DNA of 64,000 bases from Antedon bifida (taxonomy: Eukaryota > Echinodermata > Crinoidea > Comatulida > Antedonidae): NCBI GenBank assembly GCA_963402885.1, contig OY727093.1, positions 25,915,409 through 25,979,408 on the forward strand, in the 5' to 3' direction. The notes beneath the pieces are model-generated. The model saw only the letters and a list, made by a program, of their open reading frames with translations, was not told where the DNA came from and did not search any database. Position 1 is the first letter of the stretch, and every line of letters begins with the position of its first letter. The position numbers were made by a program, and so were the translations under genes. Below, piece after piece: positions 50,504 to 61,649 of this stretch.

Positions 50504-50664
50504 TAGAACCTCTATTAAGGGGACACCTTTAGGACTCAGAAAAGTGTCCCCTTAATAGGGCTGTCCAATGAATAGGGATTAGTAGTGTTAAACTTTACTG
50601 TACGCTTCTTTTTTTTCACAAGAAAGCATCCTCATTAATAGGGTTGTCCTCTGGAGAGGTTCTA
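50504..50664. mobile_element. TAGAACCTCT-ended MITE
   Basis: The left end TAGAACCTCT and the right end AGAGGTTCTA are perfect inverted repeats with TA at both borders. The interior has AAGGGGACACC and GTGTCCCCTTAATAGGG. Such AGAACCTCTATTAAG elements occur widely in animal genomes. Confidence 0.75.
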
Positions 50665-50994
50665 TAGCATTACTTCCATCATGCTAACATAAGAAACCAT
50701 AGTTATTATCGTTAGTGAAGTATGGCAAGCCATATTTTAAGTCTTTAGTAGTTATGGTTGTTCATATTTATAAAAAAAAAAGAGTATTAGTAACGGAAAT
50801 CCGTAGAGAGGAGCTTTCAGAGGACGAAGGATAATCAATTTAAGCCATGATATATTAATAGAAAGTTGTACTGGTACTGTAATATCCTATTAATGTGTTA
50901 AATGGAGATTGATAAATTTGATCCAAACAAGTAATTGAATATTATCAAATATTATATCAATGAACAATGCAAAAATACACATAATATGAAAAAA

Positions 50995-51279
50995 TCTGGT
51001 TTTTTTTTTATTTTGTTGTTGAATATTCCATTTTAATGTCACATAATAGTTATTCAGTTTGACCAAAAATTTGATTAAAAAAAATAATTGACCTGAAAAA
51101 ACTGTAATTTAAAGCAAAAAAATAGTCAAACCCAACAGCCAATGGGTTTTTGGTTGAATTTAACCATTTAGTTTGTCATTTGTTCCAGGGTTTTTTTCTA
51201 CAGAAGTTAAAACTACAAAGTAGCCTATTCAAAGTCTGATTTTATTAATCTTCATTTTTCATGTTTTTGGGGGACAATA
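50995..51279 (-). mobile_element. TATTGTCCCCC-ended MITE, copy 2, inverted
   Basis: The reverse-oriented partner of 45695-46014. Its right end GGGGGACAATA is the inverse of the family's TATTGTCCCCC. The left end is truncated. Confidence 0.75.
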
Positions 51280-53914
51280 CCTCTTTAAATTAACAACCTA
51301 ATTCTTGTGTTGTTTTGTTTTTCAAGCAACACATTGACCCAATATAGTAATGACAGACAGATTCATTTTATGTTCGTTGAAATGGCTTGACAGATAAAAT
51401 GCCTTAATTACAATAGTTTAAGACAAGTAATGATAATTTGCTGTGCTCTTAAATACTCGCCAACCTGCCAGATTTATCTCATCTGCACAACGTAGGCGTG
51501 CTGTTATTGAGTGAGCAATATGCTTCAACAATCATTTGGCAGTTATCATTTCAACATCCTTCACAACACATGCATTTAGATTAAAACACAATACATTAAA
51601 ATAAATGTGATATCTGTGCTGCTCATTCTCATTCTAATAAAGTATTATCCTGTCCACTTCGGTTGCGTGCAATCTTTTGTTTATTCTGATACATGGTCTC
51701 GCATTCAGAGGAATACAGACATTTATTTTAATGTATTTTGTCTAATCTAAGTTATATAATAATAAGCAGGAAATAGCCAACTGCTAAAGCAGAGGTTTAC
51801 TGTATATTATCAATTTTGCCGTAGCTGCTAATAGTGTATTTATTTATTTATTCAATTTCTGCCATATACATTACAAAGAAGACAAAACAATTATAAAAGG
51901 GGGCAAGGAAAGACCAAACAGGTGCTAAACACCTATGCTAGTTGGTCAACCCAGAACAGAGAACAGAAAGAAAGAAATAAATAATTACGTTCTACAATTA
52001 AAGCATCTACAAGAAAACACACATTTTCAATATCAAAATTATTTAAAAAATATTGAGATAATTTAGTAATTTGGTTTTAAAAGAACTTTTAAGTTATTCC
52101 AAATTCTGGTAACAAGAAAAAAGGTAAAACTGTTAAGACTATGAGCCTGAACTGAAATATTTATTTTCAAAGACAAGAAGAAATAGATTTATTAGACACA
52201 TTGTGGAACATTTATTTTTAACTGAAAAATAGAAAGAAAAGAAGAGTAAGACAAAGATTCCAATTCATGCAAATGATTGCTAAATGCTACAGTAAACTGT
52301 CGGCTAAATTGCCAAAGAGATGACCATAAAATAAAAGTCAACGTTCACAATGGAAGACACAAGAAGACTTGGTAACAACAGATACCATACTAAAATCCAT
52401 ATTAATATTATAATAAATTCCACCGTAACATTTTCTTTATAATACATAATTAGTCAAGGTTACTATTTTGTTGACCTAGTATTTGAAAGCAAAATCTTGA
52501 AACTATCTGTCTATCTAACTTGGTAAGCATTTCTTGTAAAACCTCATCTGAACTGGCTACTGTACATCCAGACGACCAAAAGTCAATACTGGGACTATAC
52601 CTGGGGATATGCCTGTTTGTGAAGTCAGAAATAAAGTAGGGGGTGGCATTAGACCCAAAGTAGGATTATACCCGAGGATATAGGTAATCACAATGTTTAA
52701 TATCAGGATATTAGTTTTAGTACATTTTTTAAGTTAATTAAATGATATTTATCATATACAGGTACTTTACTTTTAGAAATTTACCATTAGTCGGTTGTGC
52801 AACACTGATCACACACTATTGCTATTAAAAACTGTGTTATTATTTTAAAACAATATTAATAACTAAAAGTATATTTTGTTCTGCTCAAATTGAAAGCCAT
52901 GCACTAATGCTAAAGTGTAATGTTCCATAAAACATAAAAGGTGATTTTAAAAGAAAGCCAACTATAACTTACAAGTTGCTGATCTAATATTACCTATCCA
53001 ATGAACGCGCGTTGTGTTGTGACATTTTTCAAAAATTCTAAAAAGTGATGGCTATGATGTTAACATTATTATATTAATTTTAATTGTATTTTAATCAAAA
53101 TTAAATATATTAAAAGAATGTTTTTTATTGTTCACTTATTATTTATTAAAAATGACTAAGTATTTCTAGTGAAAACATTACTTTAAAATTAGTCCAAATC
53201 GCAAAACGAAATTCAAAACTTTGAAGTCATTATTGTAAAAGTTATAACCTTTCAAAAATGCTTCCAATTTTAAGAGCAAAAAACACCATTTTTCAACCAA
53301 AAATCATACATTTTTTACAACTTCAAAGAACCATAACATTAGAACGGGTTATTAAGTTCTTTTCGTGTAACTGAAAAGAAAAAGTGAAATAATTAATTTA
53401 ACTTTTTTCATTGGGATACTGTCTATATACTGTACGCAACATTACTCATAGCAAGATTCTCAGTTTATCATTATTTATAATTTAATAATTGGTGCTATTT
53501 TAGTGAAAATTATGGGCAGAAGTGTTAAAATAAAATGACTGGAGGAAATCATTTAATGTGAAGCACGTAGTGGAGCTGTAGCTGTTTATTGTACAAATAA
53601 TTGTAGGTGTGTACCTATTCCAGGATACCTCACCCAAACGACATGTATGGCAGACAGCATCACAGCTATACTGTACATATTGAGTATGATATACTGTATG
53701 TTCTCAATAATAGACCGCTAATACAGTAGGCCTACTTTTTGAAATAAAATTGTATACCACCATGGATAAATATAACAAAGCATATTCCAGCCAATGGCAT
53801 TGGATAGATTAATACCTAATTATACTGTAGTACAGTACTATTAGAAATTTAAATATACAAGTAATACAGTAATAACAAATATTCACAGAGTAATTAGATG
53901 TTTTGCCCTACTCT

Positions 53915-54102
53915 ATTCACTTTTATATGAATTTTATATAATCATTGTAAATTTTAAGCCTTTAATATATATTATGTCATTTGAATATTTAATATTTTAT
54001 GTGTTGTACTGTATGTATGTTTTATCAAGGGCCCTGATGATCAGTTCTATTTGGAACTGGATAGGCTACCCTCAGTAAAGATGGTAATAAATAAATAAAT
54101 AA
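53915..54102 (+). mobile_element. 188-bp 5'-truncated LINE tail inserted in the composite element
   Basis: It splits the word CCCTACTCTGACGTAATTT of the host element and is bordered by the duplicated ACTCT (53910-53914 and 54103-54107). It ends in GGGCCCTGATGATCAGTTCT, a CAGTTC...GAACTG hairpin and an (AAAT)n tail, like the tail at 47486-47551. Confidence 0.75.
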
Positions 54103-54169
54103 ACTCTGACGTAATTTGTACTTTATACTAAGTACATTTGAGAATACTTGCGAAAAAATTCGCAAGTAG

Positions 54170-54241
54170 TTCTCGGGTGGGACTCGAACCCATGACCTCC
54201 AGATCACTAGCCTGGCGTTCATACCCCTAGACCACCGAGCT
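54170..54241 (-). tRNA. tRNA-like sequence, probably non-functional, anticodon loop CTAGTGA
   Basis: 72 bases on the minus strand show box A-like GGTGGTCTAGGGGTATGA and box B GGTTCGAGTCC. The five-pair anticodon stem CCAGG/TCTGG holds the loop CTAGTGA (anticodon AGT, threonine by code). The acceptor stem keeps only about five pairs (CTCGG/CCGAG), with mismatches at the end and in the T-stem. It is embedded in a mobile element, so it is more likely a tRNA-derived promoter than a working tRNA. Confidence 0.4.
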
Positions 54242-55177
54242 TGCGCTGATGGCTAGTGGTTAGATTCGAGCCCAAGTAAGCAGCGGGTACTGCACCAACA
54301 GGATTGTAATTGTAGTTTTGCGTCAGGGAGTTGAGTAATTAGATGTTTTGCCCTACTCTGATGTAATTTGTACTTTATACTAAGTACATTTGAGAATACT
54401 TGCGAAAAAATTCACAAGTAGGTCGTGGGTTCTGAGAACTACTTGCGAATTTTTATTTAGTATTCTCAAATGTACTTAGTATAAAGTACAAATTACGTCA
54501 GAGTAGGGCAAAACATCTAATTACTCAACTCCCTGACGCAAAAACTACAATTACAAATATTCAGAGTTAAATTAAATGTACTTAAAAAAGTATGATATTT
54601 CTTTCATTATGTAAAAGAAAACCATACTATACTGAAACAGCATTAGGCATTAACTTGATTTAAACGTGTTGAAACCTCGATACCGATCATCTATCAAAGT
54701 GGACCTGCCTTATCGAAACTACAGTGTAAATATTCTGTAGATAATGTTTGTTGTAGGCGTATTTGTCTAGGTCAAACACAAAGCATTTGTCAATGATTAG
54801 ATTGCAACAAGTAAACGTCTTTAAATGCAAACAATTACTGTTTAACCCCGTAGAAGCTATAGCTGACAATCAATGACCAACTTTGATTTTATAATTGACC
54901 ATGTACAATTATTTTCAAACTAAAAAACGAGGTAGAATCAAAGTACAGAGAGATGAAAAAAGTGCAACTCTAAACTCTCATTTCATCATTATTAGGAATT
55001 AAAACCAAATTGTTATGTTAAAAAAATGATACAACCAGTACTGTACACTGTATGGAGAATTTTACTTCAACACACAATACAATACACACATAATAGCATA
55101 CAAACTCGTACATTCTTATAAACTCTTATAATGTAGTTATGTTTACTCCAGTCAAAAAGTCCTGTACTATACTATGA

Positions 55178-55262
55178 CTGAACCAGGATTTGAACCAAGA
55201 GGTCCTTAGGATTGGTACAACTGGTAAGTAACCACGATGTCAATAACTACTACCAGATTGCT
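55178..55262 (-). mobile_element. tRNA-like sequence (SINE head)
   Basis: The minus strand has CTCTTGGTTCAAATCCTGG as box B and a box A-like TCTGGTAGTAGTTATTGA upstream at roughly tRNA spacing. It is degenerate, and the body is not defined. Confidence 0.4.
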
Positions 55263-56084
55263 CTATACTTCAATTGTCAATTTGGTTCAATAAGAAAGTC
55301 TGGACTAGTGTCATTACCGTATTATATTTGCTGCCTTTTAGGCATGGTAAAGAAATAAAAAGGTGCTATTTTACACTGTTTTAATGTAGCATAATATTCT
55401 TAATATTAAGTGAATTATAATCATAAAACTTCCAATAAAATGATTGTTTCCATACATTATGTTGATTAACATTTGCACTTTAATTTCCTGCAACAGCTTT
55501 CAAAATAAATGTTATAATTTAGTAATAATTTAAAATGTATAATAATTGTGTTCAGGAGAATGACTCTTTACATTGGATATTTTAAGGCTAAATAATTTAA
55601 CTGTAAATATATACTGTATAAGAGATTTACATTTAAATTTTGTTTATGAAAATTAAAAAGACAAAACCAACATAATCAAAACAAAGAAATCAACAAATAA
55701 GTTTGATGATGACATTTGTGGATATTTAAAGATGTTTTAATTTCACAACATTTGACCATCTTTTATTTAAATGACACAGGCTACAATAAAGAACATTCTA
55801 AAAAATCAGTGACAAATCAGTAGGCAAACGCACACTGACCAAACTATCACAAACCAACATTTGGTGTTGCTAGTCTACGAGTGCCACTTACCTGGATAAA
55901 CTAACAATACCCTAAGAAAAGTCAGAAGTTCATTGAACAAGGTGATCCCTATGGAATATTAGACTAATCTGCCAACCACGCCCCCACATGGCCCTTGCCA
56001 CCCTCATCATTACTTTACAAATACTACATACAGTATACTGTTTCAAATGCTAAGCAAAAAAATATCTTACATGTAGCTCTGTCT

Positions 56085-56237
56085 ACACTATCAAACTAGT
56101 TTTACAAAAAAAGTAGGATGTGCCCAAATATGGTAGTGATATGCCCAAACATGGTAGTGATATGACATCATCATGTCCATATATGGGCATGTCACATTTC
56201 TGTTGTCAAACTAGCTTGATAGTGTAGACAAACCTTT
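56085..56237. mobile_element. MITE, AAGCTCTGTC family (copy 7)
   Basis: Inverted ends AGCTCTGTCTACACTATC and GATAGTGTAGACAAACCTTT. The interior has two tandem ATGGTAGTGATATGCCCAAA-like stretches and ATGACATCATCATGTCC. Confidence 0.85.
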
Positions 56238-57374
56238 ACAGTAACTTGTTTGCCAATCAAATTAAAATTTAATTTTTAACTCATTATAATTATCATTACA
56301 ATAACTGAGAGGTGAAGAAGCTACAGTAGTAGTACAAATATTGTAAAGAATCATACAATAATTACAATCGAGTATTAGTAACTAGTTGTTCATTAATAAT
56401 CAATTCAATAATCTTCTAATTACACACTCCAATGTAAATTGAGTGTAACAACAACATGGCTGTCATCTTTAAGAAATACATCTTGAATATTTTATGCAAA
56501 TACTGTATGATAAGATCATAAAATTCTCGCAGTCAATTCCCTAATAAAATCCATCTTGCTAATTATAAATTTATGCTGGCAGCAAATAACTGCTATAGTA
56601 TAATGTACATACACTGTGTAATAATATATTGAAAGGATATTGATAATAATGTAAAGCATGGTGGCATAATCAGTGAGGAAAGAATCTATTTAATACACTC
56701 TTTTTGAACTTTTGTTTGCAGTTTTTAGAGTCAATTTCAAAAGCTGTCAGAACAAATCTATGGCTGTGTTTCTGCAGCCATTACAAAATTATCGGTTAAT
56801 TTTTTAACCAAAGATTTATGCTTGAAACGTTCACTTAAAAAATTGAGGTATACAGATAGGCAACCATCAAGAAATGATGGTAAACTTGGTGGTGAAGACA
56901 AAATAATACAATTATCATTATCTGTTTGGGATGTTAACTACAGAATAATAAATGTATTGCTATTAAATAAAGTAGGTGAAACATTCAGAATGAAATCATC
57001 AAGTGACAAAATATATGCAGTCGTGCATCAATAAAATGGGTTTTTTTTAATTACCGAAGAGATTATCATACAGAATATACTGTAGTAACAAGAATTTCTG
57101 AATAAAAATTTCTAAATGGTTTTGAACATGAAAATGGATTACGAATTATTATTATTATTAATATTATTAATATTATAAATTCAAATTATAGGAAATGATA
57201 ATAGAATCAACCTGGTTTAGAGTTTGAAGTTCATACAAATAATTTATTAATAATAATGTAATCTTATTGTGTTCAGAAGAAAAAAAGGAACGTTGGGGAT
57301 GTTCACAAGGTAAAGGTACAGTATAGCCTGTAAACTATTGATATACAGTCATCTGTACAGTACATCGACCTTTA

Positions 57375-57750
57375 AGGCCCATTTACACTAGGACGATAAC
57401 GATCGAAGATAAATAGACATACATAAAACAAAAGAAATATAAAAACTTATTCATTCTAGAACTATAGAATAACCATGTACAGTACGCTTCCTTTGATGAA
57501 AATGATATTTTCACACGTCAAATCAAATTACATCATGATTAGTAAGAGCAATAATATCGTGACAATACGATTTTATTGTTTTTATTTATCATGATGTCAT
57601 TTGATTGAAATTTTAAAAATATTATTTTTATCAAAGACAGCATAAATGATTATCCTACAGAAAACCTTTCTAATTTCTTTTGTTTTATGTAAAAAAATGC
57701 ATGCTTATCTATTTATCATCGATCGTTATCGTCCTAGTGTAAATGGGCCT
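57375..57750. mobile_element. 376-bp DNA transposon with about 45-bp inverted ends
   Basis: The left end AGGCCCATTTACACTAGGAC continues GATAACGATCGA and GATAAATAGA. The right end is its reverse complement with one or two mismatches over about 45 bp. TTA flanks both sides (57372-57374, 57751-57753). A 3-bp TTA/TAA target duplication is usual for PIF/Harbinger elements, so a Harbinger-type MITE is the leading reading. No transposase frame. Confidence 0.85.
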
Positions 57751-58118
57751 TTATAGACTTATGATTTAGTCTATGAAGTACACTGTAGAGATAAAAAATG
57801 TGTTCAAACATGACTTGAAAAAACAGTTCAAAGGTTTAGTATGTGTTACTCTATAGTATAGTTATCCGCTATGGTTTAGCCTTGTCACAGTCTCTAACTA
57901 TTAAACACTGAGTGATACTACTGTATACTATTGCATAGTATCAGTACAGTACTGTTGGTACAGTACTATACACATCTGTTGATCAATCAACATTTTCTAC
58001 TAAAAATTATTTATTCTATGCAACAGTTGTTTCCATTGTAATACTATATAATTCCATACTACTGTACATCTAAAGCCTTACCCTAATACTACTCCCCTTA
58101 GTCTAGGAAGCTTTTAAT

Positions 58119-58296
58119 TTGTGATGACCGACGACCAAATTACGTCATGCCAATTCATTCTGTGCATGTGGAAATAGTATGACGTGTGTCCACGCTCTCC
58201 ACCTCGACACAGGTTTGATGGTTTCTAGGTCCAGATGACGACCGACACATTATGACCTGACTTAGGTTGGTCGTCAATCGTCGCAAATCAAAAGCT
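58119..58296. mobile_element. AGCTTTTRATTTGTGATGAC-type MITE, copy 2
   Basis: The left end AGCTTTTAATTTGTGATGAC, then CGACGAC, is opposed by GTCGTCAATCGTCGCAAATC, then AAAAGCT. It is related to 42024-42172. Confidence 0.75.
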
Positions 58297-59102
58297 CTCT
58301 ATTCAAAAACAATCAGTTTACTGTAATTTGTGATGACCAAAATAACTAGTTTGAAAAAATATAAAAATCATGAATTTAAAAAACACCTGTCACATCAGTG
58401 TCATTGACAAGAAAGAGATTCAATCTGTAGGAGTGAATTATTAATGTTGACTTAACTACTGTATTAAATCCAAGAAGTTTTAATAAATAAAAGTATTACC
58501 GCGTTTGAATGAAGTGTGCTTAGCTGGCCTCTACAGTAGATTGATGTTTTCACATTTTGCTGGTTTCCAAGTGACTGACCGTGTCAATTACAGTGCATGG
58601 TATAAATAATAAAAAGCTACTTTACCTAACATCTCAATTATATATGAAGTGAACATTTTAATTACTGTATTTTTTTAAAATACAGTGCAGTAGGGTAGCA
58701 CACGTCTTGGTAATTCTTTTTTGTTATTTAAACAGTATTATTATCAGTTTTTTCACAATTAGGTTGATAAATTATTACTGTATTTGAACTCAATGCAATT
58801 TAAAATGTAAATGTAACCTTGAATATTATAAATAAACTGTAAATAACTGTATTTTGTATTCAAAGGCAAATGCTAATAGGCCTACAGTACTTATATTCTA
58901 CTGTCTGAAAAGGAATAGCATACTTTGTTATTATAGAATATGTATAGTATACATTGCAACAAATAAAGAGCATAGCATAATAACATTAACAAAGGTTAAT
59001 ATTATCAATTGTCAAAATAACAAATGATCACCTAAATAAAAAGGTCTTTGAATAACAATACATTGCTTCTTTATTAACTTTAAAACTAAATTTCCTTACT
59101 AT

Positions 59103-60584
59103 ATGCCTAGAACTGCTACCAACACACTACTGTATGAGTATGAGTATACTGTATTTTATGCCCCGATTATATCCCCAACAATTACAAGAATCATAAATCA
59201 CTCCTTCACAACATGTAAATTCCCAAATACGTGGAAAATAGCAAAGGTCACGCCAATTTTTAAGAATGGTGAAAAAACTAACCCTAATAATTATCGTCCC
59301 ATTTCCGTCCTACCTATACTTTCAAAAATAATTGAACGAGTCGTTTTTAATCAACTTTATGCTTTTTTGAATAATAATAATCTGTTATGTATAAATCAAT
59401 CAGGTTTTCGACCATCATACTCAACATCTACTGCACTTACAAAAGTGACGGAAGACTGGTATAGTGCAATAGACGAGGGTAAGCTGGTCGGAATCTGTTT
59501 ACTAGATTTTAAAAAGGCCTTTGATACGGTAAACCATAACATACTATTAAGCAAATTGAGACTTTATGGTTTAAGTAAATATGTTTTAAAATGGTTCGAG
59601 AGCTATCTGTCTGAGCGAAAGCAATTCACAAATGTAAATAATACATTGTCTGATTATACACACATCCAATGTGGAGTGCCTCAGGGGTCAATCGTGGGCC
59701 CACTTGCTTTCCTCTTATATATAAATGACCTATCGAAAGTTGCAAACAAATGTAAAATAAGTATGTATGCTGACGATACTATAATTTATTGTTCTTCAAA
59801 AAATGAAAATGAAATATACCAAAGTATAAATGAAGAACTTATACAAATCCACGATTGGCTAAAAAATAATAAATTGAGTCTAAATGTCTCTAAATCCGAG
59901 TTCATGTTGATCGGATCGACAAACCGATTGGCAACCATCAAAGAAAAAAATAGATCAGTTAATATAGATAATGCTCTTGTACCACGCGTTCGATATTGCA
60001 AACATCTCGGTATCATAATAGACGAACATTTATCATGGAAAAATCAGATTGAATACATTCGAGGTAAAGCTCTAAATGGATTGGGTATGCTCAGACGATG
60101 TAGCTATTATTTTCCACAAAACATTTTAAAACATATTGCAAACTCTATTGTAATACCTTACTTGAGCTATTGTAACATCATTTGGGGAAATAGTAGTCAA
60201 ACTCTAATGAAAAGAGTTCAAACTATCCAAAACAGAACAGCTCGAATCGTGTGTGGTCTAACATGGGACACACCTAGTAGTGAGGCACTAAGACAAATTA
60301 ATTGGTCAACTTTATTTTATCAAGATAGATATGAATGTTGTATGGTTATATATAAGGTTTTGACAGATAATGCCCCACCTTACCTAAATAATGTATTTAC
60401 ATACAATGATATAAATTATAATCTAAGGCACAGTGATACACATCTATTCATCCCGAAGCCAAAAACCGATTTTAAAAAACGAAGTCTGTCTTATCGTGGA
60501 GCAATTATATGGAATAGTCTCAATGTTGATACCCTTCCAAATTCAGTTAAGTTGTTTAAAACGTATCTGAAAAATGCATTGTAA
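59103..60584 (+). CDS. reverse transcriptase of a 5'-truncated non-LTR retrotransposon
   Basis: A 493-codon open frame; homology starts near residue 20 (APIISPTITRIINHSF). Copies RNA into DNA at the target site in LINE-type retrotransposition. Palm motifs are in order: VTPIFKNGEKTNPNNYRPIS (RT1), SGFRPSYST, LLDFKKAFDTVNH (motif A aspartate), CGVPQGSIVGPLAFLLYIND (B), YADDTIIY (C, catalytic YADD), WLKNNKLSLNVSKSEFM (D) and YCKHLGIIIDEHLSW (E). The C-terminal RSLSYRGAIIWNSL is usual for CR1/L2/Rex-like LINEs (Jockey superfamily). The endonuclease domain and ORF1 are absent and the first residues (PRTATNTLLYEYEY) look non-homologous. So it is a 5'-truncated insertion and the ATG is probably fortuitous. 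No stop or frameshift in the RT part suggests recent arrival. Exact clade not resolved. Confidence 0.93.
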   Translation: MPRTATNTLLYEYEYTVFYAPIISPTITRIINHSFTTCKFPNTWKIAKVTPIFKNGEKTNPNNYRPISVLPILSKIIERVVFNQLYAFLNNNNLLCINQSGFRPSYSTSTALTKVTEDWYSAIDEGKLVGICLLDFKKAFDTVNHNILLSKLRLYGLSKYVLKWFESYLSERKQFTNVNNTLSDYTHIQCGVPQGSIVGPLAFLLYINDLSKVANKCKISMYADDTIIYCSSKNENEIYQSINEELIQIHDWLKNNKLSLNVSKSEFMLIGSTNRLATIKEKNRSVNIDNALVPRVRYCKHLGIIIDEHLSWKNQIEYIRGKALNGLGMLRRCSYYFPQNILKHIANSIVIPYLSYCNIIWGNSSQTLMKRVQTIQNRTARIVCGLTWDTPSSEALRQINWSTLFYQDRYECCMVIYKVLTDNAPPYLNNVFTYNDINYNLRHSDTHLFIPKPKTDFKKRSLSYRGAIIWNSLNVDTLPNSVKLFKTYLKNAL

Positions 60585-60990
60585 AACATAATGGTATGGT
60601 AATTTACGATGGTGTACATCCAACTTTTAAAATGGCTAAATATCATGTAAAATGTGTGTTTTATCACTATTATTTTAAGGTAAATGAAATCAAAAAGATT
60701 TATTATGTATTACAGTAGAATCCCCATAAATTATACACTTCGATAAGGGTTCCCGTTTACACGGGAAGTACCGGTATGGTGTACCCTAAATAGAGGTGTC
60801 AGATGAAGGGAATTCTGCTGTAATTTTGTTTCTTTTCAATTTCAATTTTTTCGTTTCTTTCGTATTTATATGGTGTTGGTTTTTTTTGTAATACAGTATC
60901 ACGAACTTGTGTAAAAACAATCAATGTTGATTGAACGAGTTGTGCTGTACATCAGTCTCGTGTCTAAATAAAGTTTATATATATATACTA
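60585..60990 (+). mobile_element. probable 3' untranslated region of the retrotransposon
   Basis: It follows the RT stop codon and runs to GTCTAAATAAAGTTTATATA, an AATAAA signal followed by a short AT microsatellite, as often seen at LINE 3' ends. It is interrupted at 60711-60822 by a MITE. The end point is inferred. Confidence 0.5.
60711..60822. mobile_element. 112-bp MITE with TACAGTAGAATYCCC ends
   Basis: The left end TACAGTAGAATCCCC is opposed by GGGAATTCTGCTGTA, an inverted repeat with few mismatches. Nested in the presumed retrotransposon tail. Confidence 0.75.
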
Positions 60991-61516
60991 GTTTTGAAGC
61001 AATTAAAGGTTTGTTTGAATAAAAAAGTAAATTTCTATCAATGGTATTATATTTTTGGTGACCTACATACTGTATAACGCTAACCCTAAAAAGTAACAAA
61101 TGTAGTTGGTATTCCTTCTCCTTACTTAAAAAAGATCTTTTTCTGAAAATTAACGTTGACATGTCTAATAGTTAAAAGCTTTTGTCCAATCTAATTACCT
61201 CTTCATCAAAATTATCAATTTGTACTTACTTCAAATTACACTAACATAAAATCTTGCACAACCTGCATTTACTTTGCCTACTGTGTATGATGATGAGTGT
61301 GAATAATAAACATAGTTTTAGTATTTAAACATTAAATTTTAATAGGTCTGATGATAGTAGTGTTTACAAGTAAAAACCTACCATCCTTTTTGATAGGCAA
61401 ATAAACTAACAAACTTAATGACATGGAGAAGATAAAAATGTGTTTCAACAACAAGAAAGCGTTCAGTTGTTTTTCAAAATCTTTTCTTAAGCAACCTGTA
61501 TTATCAATTCAACATG

Positions 61517-61649
61517 CAGTGGCGTAACTTACTGGCTAAACCCAGGGGACTCAGAGCACAAGCAGACCAATGCAACTACCCAGTGTTGGAGGGCCATTTA
61601 GTAGTGCTAACAGTAAACCAGGGGGCTTTTCCCCATGTGTTACACCACT
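61517..61649. mobile_element. CAGTGGCRTAAC-ended MITE, copy 2
   Basis: The left end CAGTGGCGTAAC is opposed by an imperfectly inverted right end, GTTACACCACT. It shares GGACTCAGAGC and TTGGAGGGCCA with the copy at 43693-43853. Confidence 0.7.

Larger units (their letters stand above)
53886..54553. mobile_element. composite inverted-repeat element with nested LINE tail and tRNA-like segment
   Basis: Flanked by the 10-bp direct repeat CAAATATTCA (53876-53885 and 54554-54563). Arms 54305-54420 and 54440-54555 are inverted repeats of about 116 bp with a short spacer. The words GAGTAATTAGATGTTTTGCC and GTAATTTGTACTTTATACTA recur near the left end. That left copy is interrupted at 53915-54102 by a retroelement tail. 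A tRNA-like segment is at 54170-54241 on the minus strand. Confidence 0.8.
45632..59100. other. region upstream of RAB27 coding start
   Basis: It presumably contains RAB27 5' non-coding exon(s), intron and promoter, none of which can be pinned down. No conserved protein-coding exon was recognised on either strand. It is composed of AT-rich unique sequence with the mobile elements and tandem repeats listed separately. Confidence 0.5.
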
